Positions 1 to 5,427 of a DNA stretch of 6,859 bases are shown here, in pieces; within the stretch, counting starts at the first letter, position 1, and every line of letters begins with the position of its first letter. The notes below the pieces were generated by a model. It worked only from the letters and a program-made list of their open reading frames with translations, did not search any database and was not told where the DNA came from. The translations under genes were made by a program, and so were the position numbers. The stretch is from CAVALG01 sp963630555 (lineage in GTDB: Bacteria > Bacillota > Clostridia > Oscillospirales > Acutalibacteraceae): NCBI GenBank assembly GCA_963630555.1, contig CAVGND010000052.1, positions 1 through 6,859 on the forward strand. Reading direction: 5' to 3'.

Positions 1-11
1 CACAAAAGCCC

Positions 12-38
12 AAAACCCTTGAGAAATCAAGGGTTTTT
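12..38 (+). terminator. Rho-independent terminator hairpin at left edge
   Basis: An 11-bp perfect stem (12-22 pairing with 27-37) closes a GAAA tetraloop and runs into TTTTT on the + strand. GAAA is a GNRA loop on the + strand only, and the T run is better on that side, so it most likely ends a + strand transcript that starts left of the window. The A-rich left arm would also give a U-containing tail on the other strand, so it could act in both directions. Confidence 0.8.
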
Positions 39-170
39 CGCTGTTTTAGGGGCAATTTTAAGTTTTTTTAATTTTCTCTCCTAACAAATACATTTAGAGG
101 TGAAATTATTTATAAATCTTTTGCTTTTTTCGATTTTTGTGTCCCGAATTTTTTGCCGACTTTTACTTGA

Positions 171-335
171 CAGTTACTGTTCAGACAGCCGCCCCTGACA
201 TGCCCCTTTATTTTCGATTCTACCGGAACCGATGACAACAATTTTCCTGAATTTTGGATAGTGCTGCTTTGTGTTTCAGGTGCAGGTGCGGCGGTAGCCG
301 TAATCTGCGGCAGGAAGAAAAAAGATTCTTTATAA
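171..335 (+). pseudogene. Degraded C-terminal remnant resembling a cell-wall sorting signal
   Basis: Reading the + strand frame that ends with TAA at 333-335 gives a tail with the order STG-x-DDNN, then FPEFWIVLLCVSGAGAAVAV as a membrane segment, then ICGRKKKDSL. This is the layout of Firmicutes sortase substrates of the NPxTG/PxTGD kind: short motif, hydrophobic helix ending in Gly/Ala, then a basic tail. The frame is closed upstream by a TGA at 168-170 and has no usable start or ribosome binding site. A second frame just upstream (from about 161) reads LTVTVQTAAPDMP before drifting, which would fit a frameshift within the remnant. The motif itself is degenerate, with Asp in place of Pro before STG. 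I infer the end of a lost surface-protein gene. A chance hydrophobic frame is the alternative. Confidence 0.5.
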
Positions 336-448
336 TCGGGAATATTTGTCCCAAGCGCAACTGAAACAACCGAACAAGTCGCAGCGCTGTGATCTGATGC
401 GGTGCAGCAGTTCGGAGAATATTGATACTGTTCGGGTAAACAACAATA

Positions 449-493
449 ATAAAACAGAGGCAGAGCGTGGATGGCACTCTGCCTCTGTTTTAT
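449..493 (-). terminator. Strong terminator ending the rnf-DUF1015 operon
   Basis: A 17-bp perfect stem (449-465 with 477-493) surrounds an 11-base loop and lies 68 nt beyond the stop codon of the DUF1015 gene. On the minus strand the 3' arm finishes in TTTTAT and continues TATTGTTG, a usable U-rich tail. The stem starts with A runs, so the + strand also reads into TTTTATG and the hairpin is probably bidirectional, able to stop any transcript from the left as well. Confidence 0.9.
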
Positions 494-561
494 GTAAATT
501 TGCTGCGGATCCGGTCTGAATTTATTGATGTGACCGGTTTGTTTACTGCTGCAAAGAGTTA

Positions 562-1833
562 TTAATTGATTTTATTCATAACCAGTCCGGTTATAAGTTT
601 CGGGTAAAAGTAGGTCGATTTTTGCGGCATTTTTTCGCCTGCGCTTGCAACATCGGCAATTTCGGTAATTCTGGTCGGGTTAAGGAAGAATGCGCAGTTT
701 GCGCTGCCCGCTTTTACCGCGTCAATCGCTTCATTGGCGCTGCGCGTGTAGGTAAGGTTTATCTGCTTTGCCATATTCTCTTTGTCAATACCCAGTATAT
801 TTTCAAGTATAAGGGTATGCAGTACGCTTACATCAAGTTGGCGCAGCGATTTGTCAAGCGCGGCGAGTTCCGGTGTGTTGTCAACACTGTCATTAAGCGT
901 AAGAAGGTAATGCTTTTCACCGTCATAATATCCGAATGATTTTTTGCCTGCAAGGTATTTTTCCTTTAATGCGTTGTTTATGCAGTTGATGCAGCCCATA
1001 GTTTCTACAGTGAACAGCTTTTCACACTCGGAAATGAGTTTGTCAGAACGGAAATTTTCCAAATCCCTTATAATTCTGTGGGTCGGAAAAACTACCAGAC
1101 CGTCATTTTCGATATCGACGCACATCATCATAATATAATCGCAGTCGTCGCCCTCTTTTGCACCGTTTTCACGGCGATAATTGCGGTAGTTAAGCCCCGT
1201 TTCGTATCTGTGGTGTCCGTCTGCAATATAGAGTTTACGGTCGGCAAATTGCTTTGTGAGCGTGGAGATAAGTTCGGGGTCGGAACATATCCAAAGGCGG
1301 TGGGTCACACCGTCATTGTCGCAAAACTCACTGTCGGGTGCGCCCGACGACATTTTTTCAAGCAAGGTCGGCGTTTCGTGTTTCGGGTCAAAATACAAGG
1401 AGTATATTTGGCTGAAGTTGCAGCCTGTAGCCTTCATTAAATTAAGACGGTCGGTTTTTGCTTTTGAAAGGGTCTGCTCGTGGGGGAGAATTACGCCTTT
1501 TGAAAATTCCTCAAGTTTTACTCTTGAAATAAAGCCTTTGAATTTATAAGTTTTACCGTCAACCGAAAATTCTTCTTCGTAAATATATATTGAAGTTTCT
1601 TCGTCGCAGGCGACAATACCGTCACGCAGCCATTCATCGAGTGTTTCGGCGGCTTCGTTATACGGGTCGTCACCGCACGGCAGTTCAAGGCGAATGACGT
1701 TGTGCTCGTTGTTTTTGATAAATTGCAGGCGTTCTTCTTCGCTTATGATATCATACGGGGGGCAGCAGAGATCGCGCTTTTCGCCGGCTTTATCGCAAAA
1801 TCTTAATGCTCTAAAAGGTCTTATTTCAGCCAT
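562..1833 (-). CDS. DUF1015 family protein, function unknown
   Basis: The 423-residue product matches what I know of the DUF1015 (COG4198) family from end to end: CCPPYDII near residues 23-30, PHEQTLSKAKTDR at 117-129, YIADGHHRYET at 202-212, FPTHRII at 249-255, QLDVSVLHTLILE at 332-344 and the closing MPQKSTYFYPKLITGLVM at 402-419. No signal peptide or membrane segment is visible, so it is probably cytoplasmic. The start is the ATG at 1831-1833, seven bases after AAGGAG. A longer frame opens at 1869, inside rnfB, but it lacks this site and adds 12 residues unlike the family. The gene is the last of the rnf operon, 11 nt after rnfB. The family has no established activity that I can name. The DGHHR motif recalls the ParB/Srx-fold small-molecule kinases (SerK, SbnI), which is a speculative clue only. 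Confidence 0.92.
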   Translation of the reverse strand: MAEIRPFRALRFCDKAGEKRDLCCPPYDIISEEERLQFIKNNEHNVIRLELPCGDDPYNEAAETLDEWLRDGIVACDEETSIYIYEEEFSVDGKTYKFKGFISRVKLEEFSKGVILPHEQTLSKAKTDRLNLMKATGCNFSQIYSLYFDPKHETPTLLEKMSSGAPDSEFCDNDGVTHRLWICSDPELISTLTKQFADRKLYIADGHHRYETGLNYRNYRRENGAKEGDDCDYIMMMCVDIENDGLVVFPTHRIIRDLENFRSDKLISECEKLFTVETMGCINCINNALKEKYLAGKKSFGYYDGEKHYLLTLNDSVDNTPELAALDKSLRQLDVSVLHTLILENILGIDKENMAKQINLTYTRSANEAIDAVKAGSANCAFFLNPTRITEIADVASAGEKMPQKSTYFYPKLITGLVMNKIN

Positions 1834-1840
1834 TTTCGCT

Positions 1841-1847
1841 CTCCTTA
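1841..1847 (-). promoter_or_regulatory. Ribosome binding site of the DUF1015 gene, fused to the rnfB stop
   Basis: Read on the minus strand this is TAAGGAG: the rnfB stop codon TAA supplies the first bases of the Shine-Dalgarno sequence. The spacer to the ATG is 7 nt, and this decides the start of the DUF1015 gene and points to coupled translation with rnfB. Confidence 0.85.
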
Positions 1848-2624
1848 CACTATCGCTTTTCTTGGGCATGCGGCTTTACATTCGCCGCAGCCGGTGCATT
1901 TTGAATAATCTATTTGCGGGAGATTATTCTTAATTTCAATTGCGCCCGACGGGCATTTTTTTGCGCAAAGTCCGCAGCCGATACAACTTACCTTGCATAC
2001 GGGCTTTGCGGCAAGCGCCTTATCCTTATTGCTGCAGGATATGAAGGCACCTTTTTTAACGGGAAGAAGCGAAATAATGCGTTTTGGGCATACCGAAACG
2101 CACGCCCCACACCCTGTACATTTTTCGGCATCTGTTACCGCTTTGCCGTTTATTATACTGATAGCGGAAAAGCGGCAGGCGCGCGTACAGTCGCCGTAGC
2201 CTAAGCAGCCGTATTTGCAGTTACCGTCGCCGCCAAAATACATATTTGCCGCGGCGCAGGTGGATATCCCGTCATATTCAAATGCTCTTTCGGTATTCTC
2301 ACAGGTGCCGTTGCAGGCTACAAAAGCGGTCTTTTTTTCACCGGTTGTTGCTTCAACGCCCAATATTTCGGCAATTTTTTCGGTTACTTCATTACCTCCG
2401 GGGGCGCAGGCACCGGGCTTTGCGCTGCCGTCGGCAAGGGCGGCGGCGTAAGCGTCACAGCCTGAATATCCGCAGCCGCCGCAGTTCGCACCGGGGAGAA
2501 CCTCCCGTATTTTTTCAATGCGTTCATCGGTGGGAACTTCCATAAAAAATGAAGCTATACATAGTCCCACGCCGGCTAAAAGTCCGATTATTGACACAAT
2601 AATTATCGCGGTTATTACACTCAT
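1845..2624 (-). CDS. rnfB: Rnf complex subunit RnfB, multi-cluster ferredoxin-like electron input
   Basis: RnfB takes electrons from reduced ferredoxin and passes them into the membrane part of the complex. The 259 residues begin with one membrane anchor (about 4-27). Then comes the RnfB-type Fe-S domain with C48, C51, C56 and C73. Next is a ferredoxin-like pair with C136, C140, C146, C150 and C169, C172, C175, C179, then a second pair with C214, C217, C220, C224 and C243, C246, C249, C253. That is enough for about five [4Fe-4S] clusters, with further cysteines at 104, 108, 123, 197 and 210. Proteobacterial RnfB (about 190 residues) has three; the longer clostridial and Acetobacterium forms have more, so this fits the Firmicutes type. 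The start ATG at 2622-2624 follows GGGGG with a 9-nt spacer, 14 nt after rnfA. Confidence 0.96.
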   Translation of the reverse strand: MSVITAIIIVSIIGLLAGVGLCIASFFMEVPTDERIEKIREVLPGANCGGCGYSGCDAYAAALADGSAKPGACAPGGNEVTEKIAEILGVEATTGEKKTAFVACNGTCENTERAFEYDGISTCAAANMYFGGDGNCKYGCLGYGDCTRACRFSAISIINGKAVTDAEKCTGCGACVSVCPKRIISLLPVKKGAFISCSNKDKALAAKPVCKVSCIGCGLCAKKCPSGAIEIKNNLPQIDYSKCTGCGECKAACPRKAIV

Positions 2625-2638
2625 TACAACTTACCCCC

Positions 2639-3223
2639 TTATCCGACAACGCCGGAAAATCCGAGAAATGAAAGTGCGGTGATTGACGCGGCTATGAGTG
2701 TTATCGGCAATCCGCGGAGGGATTTTGGTATGTCGCAGGTTTCAAGTTTTGTGCGCACTCCGGCGAACATCACCATTGCGACCAAAAATCCCATACCGGA
2801 GCCGAAAGCGTTCATAAGCGCCAGAGGATATGATGTTATTTTTGCGTCGGTAAAGTTTAACATCGTTATGCCGAGCACGGCGCAGTTTGTGGTTATAAGC
2901 GGCAGGTATATTCCAAGTGCGGAATATATTGCTTTAAGATATTTTTTAAGTACTATTTCCACAAGTTGAACCAGCGCGGCGATTATGAGTATAAATACCA
3001 GTGTTTGCAGATACTCAAGCCCTTTTGGGACAAGTATCCACGCATATATCGGATATGTTACGGCGGTGGACAGAACCATTACAAAGATTACCGCCAAACT
3101 CATACTGAGCGCAGTATTGACTTTTTTTGAAACACCTAAAAACGGGCATATGCCGAGGAATTTTGAAAGCACCATATTCTGGGTAAGAATACCCGTTAAA
3201 AATACGATTATAAACTTAGTCAT
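2639..3223 (-). CDS. rnfA: Rnf complex membrane subunit RnfA
   Basis: RnfA is an integral membrane subunit homologous to RnfE and to NqrE of the Na+-pumping quinone reductase. The 194-residue product is almost entirely hydrophobic with about six membrane helices, and its length equals the usual one (about 190-195). C26 in LGICPFLG and C114 in TTNCAVLG are the conserved cysteines that, with the matching pair in RnfE, hold an intramembrane [2Fe-2S] cluster in related structures. The start is the ATG at 3221-3223, with AGGAGG nine bases upstream. The same frame is open further up to 3277, but that extra stretch is arginine-rich, unlike the family, and lies inside rnfE. The gene overlaps the end of rnfE by 8 nt, so translation is probably coupled. 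RnfB follows after 14 nt. Confidence 0.96.
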   Translation of the reverse strand: MTKFIIVFLTGILTQNMVLSKFLGICPFLGVSKKVNTALSMSLAVIFVMVLSTAVTYPIYAWILVPKGLEYLQTLVFILIIAALVQLVEIVLKKYLKAIYSALGIYLPLITTNCAVLGITMLNFTDAKITSYPLALMNAFGSGMGFLVAMVMFAGVRTKLETCDIPKSLRGLPITLIAASITALSFLGFSGVVG

Positions 3224-3908
3224 TGTTCTCAGCCTCCTCTTTCTCTGCCGCCAAACCGCAGCCCGAACAACCCTCACAGTTGCCGCAGCCGAGTTTTTTA
3301 ACGGGTTTCTTGCCCATTTTTTCGGACAGTTTGTTTGAAAGGGCTATCAACACACCGAAAACGAAAAATCCTCCGGGAGGGAGAATGAATATTATCATCG
3401 GCGGCATAAATCCGCTTGTTACAGGCAGCGAGAACCAGGTTCCCGAACCGAGAATTTCTCTTATTGAGCCCATAAGCACCAGCGCCGCAGTAAATCCTGC
3501 GCCCATACCTATCGCATCCAGAACCGAAAGCAGAACGGTGTTTTTGCTTGCGAACATTTCCGCACGGGCAAGAATTATGCAGTTAACAACGATAAGCGGC
3601 AGATATATGCCGAGGGATTTGTCAATAGCCGGCAAAAAAGCCTTGACAAGCATCTGCACGACGCTGACAAAACCTGCGATTATAGTGATGTATGCAGGGA
3701 TTCTGACCTTTGCCGGAATAACGTTCCGCAGCAGCGAAATAGCGGCGTTTGAGCAGATAAGCACTATTGTAGCGGCAATGCCCATACCGATACCGTTGAC
3801 GGCGGCGGTTGTAATTGCAAGGGTGGGGCAGGTGCCGAGTACGAGCCGTAATGTGGGGTTCTCTTTTAACAGTCCGTTGGTAAGAACCTTAAGTTTTTCA
3901 CTTTTCAT
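3216..3908 (-). CDS. rnfE: Rnf complex membrane subunit RnfE with a four-cysteine tail
   Basis: RnfE is the partner of RnfA in the membrane core (homologue of NqrD). The 230 residues show a short cytoplasmic-looking N-terminus (KENPTLRLVLGTCP), about six membrane helices, and the conserved C27 and C110 (in VVNCIILARAE) expected to ligate the intramembrane [2Fe-2S] cluster shared with RnfA. After the last helix, a basic linker (KMGKKPVKK) leads to a tail with C208, C211, C214 and C217, all spaced CxxC, and then a Glu-rich end. The tail is absent from the proteobacterial RnfE that I remember. Start: ATG at 3906-3908, overlapping the rnfG stop as ATGA, with GGAGG nine bases upstream. The last codons (Glu-Glu-Ala) encode the ribosome binding site of rnfA. 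Confidence 0.96.
   Translation of the reverse strand: MKSEKLKVLTNGLLKENPTLRLVLGTCPTLAITTAAVNGIGMGIAATIVLICSNAAISLLRNVIPAKVRIPAYITIIAGFVSVVQMLVKAFLPAIDKSLGIYLPLIVVNCIILARAEMFASKNTVLLSVLDAIGMGAGFTAALVLMGSIREILGSGTWFSLPVTSGFMPPMIIFILPPGGFFVFGVLIALSNKLSEKMGKKPVKKLGCGNCEGCSGCGLAAEKEEAENND
3233..3238 (-). promoter_or_regulatory. Ribosome binding site that fixes the rnfA start
   Basis: AGGAGG on the minus strand lies inside the last rnfE codons, nine bases before the rnfA ATG at 3223. It supports that ATG over the longer open frame beginning at 3277, which would add 18 residues foreign to RnfA. Confidence 0.85.
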
Positions 3909-4465
3909 TTCTTCTCGCCTCCGTTCAGACTGCCTATTATCTCCTGCGCGGTGTTAACCGCTTTTGTTACTGCTTTTGAACTTATGGTAGCGCCCGTAAC
4001 GGCGTCTATGTCTTTGCCTACCGTAAGTTCGCCGCTTTTTCCGTCAAATTGTGAATACCAGTCTTCTTTTGCGGTGTTTTGACCGAGCCCGGGGGTTTCA
4101 CTTGAAGCGTCCAGAACCTCCACGGCGACTATTTCATCCGTTGTGCCGTCAATCGCGGTCATAACCGATATTGCGCCGCCGTAGCCGTTTTGATCTACCG
4201 TTATAACATATCCGACGGTATCACCTGACGAATCGGATGCGGTATAGTAGGTATATTCTTTTCCGCCGTATTTCACGGTAGCGGATTTATAAGTGTCGGC
4301 AGGCAAGAGGCGCCGCATAGACTTTTTTTCCGATTCGGCGCTGAGCTGTGCAATTTTATCTTTTGTAAGTGAGTTTGTAAGTGCAAGCGCCGCCGATATT
4401 ACTATGCAGATTATGAGCAGAACCGCTGCAGGGAACAGTACTTTAACATTGAACTTTTTATTCAT
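3905..4465 (-). CDS. rnfG: Rnf complex flavoprotein subunit RnfG
   Basis: RnfG carries covalently bound FMN on the outer face of the membrane. The 186 residues begin with a single membrane anchor (about 9-30, after a basic MNKKFNVK start), followed by an FMN-binding domain. Within it, ETPGLGQ (123-129) is a family hallmark and DAVTGATISS (154-163) is the flavinylation motif, with Thr160 the expected attachment site for FMN transferred by ApbE. No apbE gene lies in this window, so the enzyme must be encoded elsewhere. The length is a little under the proteobacterial norm (about 200). The gene overlaps rnfD by 8 nt and rnfE by 4 nt. Its GGGAGG ribosome binding site sits in the final rnfD codons with a 9-nt spacer. 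Confidence 0.95.
   Translation of the reverse strand: MNKKFNVKVLFPAAVLLIICIVISAALALTNSLTKDKIAQLSAESEKKSMRRLLPADTYKSATVKYGGKEYTYYTASDSSGDTVGYVITVDQNGYGGAISVMTAIDGTTDEIVAVEVLDASSETPGLGQNTAKEDWYSQFDGKSGELTVGKDIDAVTGATISSKAVTKAVNTAQEIIGSLNGGEKK
3918..3922 (-). promoter_or_regulatory. Ribosome binding site of rnfE inside rnfG
   Basis: GGAGG on the minus strand, nine bases before the rnfE ATG (3906-3908) and inside the last codons of rnfG. Together with the ATGA overlap of start and stop it points to translational coupling of rnfG and rnfE. Confidence 0.8.
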
Positions 4466-5414
4466 TTTTATCAGCCTCCCAAGCGAACGGCTTCGGCGCT
4501 GTAAGGTTGTTTATGTGCGGTGTCAGCACGTTCATAAGCAGGATTGAAAACGAAACACCTTCGGGCAGTGAACCGAATCTTCTTATAACAAAGGTAATTA
4601 TTCCGCAGCCGATACCGAATATCAGCTTGCCCCATTTGTATGTAGGTGAAGTGACATAATCGGTAGCCATAAATATTGCACCGAGCAGGAGTCCGCCCGA
4701 CATTACCGCTTTGCAGGCGGTGTACACCGCAGTTGGGGCACCCATATTAAGACTGAAAAGGAAGGTGAGCAGCCCGACCGTCCCTACAAACGAAACGGGT
4801 ATCATAGGCGATATAACGCGGCGGGCAACAAGGTAAAGTCCGCCGACGATTAAAAGAATCGAGCAGGTTTCGCCGATGCATCCGGGGCGGGTACCCAAAA
4901 AAAGCGAGGTAAGACTGTAACTGTCGGGTGCGGCAAGCGGGGTTGCCGATGAAACCGTATCGGTAACATTCTTCCAGGCGAACGCTTCCGTCCAAGCGGT
5001 CATAAGCGTCGGGAAAGATACCATAAGAACTATCCTTGCGGTGATTGCGGGATTGGCAAAATTCTGTCCCAGCCCGCCGAAAATGCCTTTAACTATAACT
5101 ATTGCTATCGCACTGCCGAGCGCCGGAATCCAAATCGGAATTTCGGGCGGCATATTAAGAGCAAGCAAAAGCCCCGTAACAACAGCCGAAAAATCAGTAA
5201 GTGTGTTGGATTTTTTCATTATTTTATTAAATATAAATTCCGCTAACACGGCGGCGGCAACACTTACCGCTATAACACACAGCGCGCGCCAGCCGAACAG
5301 TATCACGCCGGCTATTACCGCCGGTATAAGAGCGATTACAACATCAATCATAATTCCGGCAGTTGTATCTCTGCCGTGCACGTGTGGCGACGGCGTTACT
5401 TTTAAACTGTACAT
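4458..5414 (-). CDS. rnfD: Rnf complex membrane flavoprotein subunit RnfD
   Basis: RnfD is the large membrane subunit with covalent FMN, homologous to NqrB. It couples electron flow to ion movement. The 318 residues hold about nine to ten hydrophobic segments. Family landmarks are SPHVHGRDTT near the N-terminus (9-18), LLLALNMPP (82-90), IFGGLGQNFANPA (111-123), DTVSSATPLA (152-161) with Thr158 the expected FMN attachment residue, and FMATDYVTSPT (248-258). The usual SGAT form of the attachment motif here reads SSAT, with Ser156 in place of Gly. The length is normal for Firmicutes RnfD. The start ATG (5412-5414) lies 13 nt after the rnfC stop and behind GGGGG. The end overlaps rnfG by 8 nt. 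Confidence 0.96.
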   Translation of the reverse strand: MYSLKVTPSPHVHGRDTTAGIMIDVVIALIPAVIAGVILFGWRALCVIAVSVAAAVLAEFIFNKIMKKSNTLTDFSAVVTGLLLALNMPPEIPIWIPALGSAIAIVIVKGIFGGLGQNFANPAITARIVLMVSFPTLMTAWTEAFAWKNVTDTVSSATPLAAPDSYSLTSLFLGTRPGCIGETCSILLIVGGLYLVARRVISPMIPVSFVGTVGLLTFLFSLNMGAPTAVYTACKAVMSGGLLLGAIFMATDYVTSPTYKWGKLIFGIGCGIITFVIRRFGSLPEGVSFSILLMNVLTPHINNLTAPKPFAWEADKNE

Positions 5415-5427
5415 TTTGCGTTCCCCC

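Larger units (their letters stand above)
1..561. other. Intergenic region downstream of the rnf operon
   Basis: This 561-base stretch holds no intact gene that I can support. It contains a terminator hairpin at its left edge, an AT-rich stretch (about 40-165) with long T runs, a degraded coding remnant on the + strand (about 171-335), about 110 bases in which I see nothing (336-448), and a strong symmetric terminator hairpin (449-493). Between that terminator and the DUF1015 stop codon there is only a weak 6-bp inverted repeat, CCGGTC at 511-516 and GACCGG at 532-537. I found no tRNA, CRISPR or insertion-sequence ends here. Confidence 0.7.

Noticed and set aside
167..172. TTGACA as a -35 promoter box on the + strand
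   Set aside because: No TATAAT-like box lies 16-18 bases downstream and there is no intact gene to serve.
220..477. Open frame of 85 codons on the minus strand beyond the DUF1015 gene
   Set aside because: Its start lies inside the terminator stem, it has no ribosome binding site, its composition is unlike a real protein, and it is antisense to the more convincing sorting-signal remnant.
511..537. Inverted repeat CCGGTC/GACCGG as a second terminator
   Set aside because: Only 6 bp with a 15-base loop, and the U-rich stretch after it on the + strand is interrupted. The 17-bp hairpin nearby is far stronger.
436..545. GTAAACAA (436-443) and TTGTTTAC (538-545) as inverted repeats flanking the terminator, possibly element ends
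   Set aside because: Eight bases only, no target duplication and no mobile gene between them. Chance is enough.
3224..3277. Longer rnfA start at 3277
   Set aside because: The added residues are Arg-rich and absent from the family, they overlap rnfE by 62 bases, and the ATG at 3223 has an excellent ribosome binding site.
3223..3957. Long + strand open frame (244 codons) antisense to rnfE
   Set aside because: It is the shadow of a low-stop hydrophobic gene. The product is Ile/Thr/Ala/Pro-rich with no family features, and rnfE on the other strand is certain.
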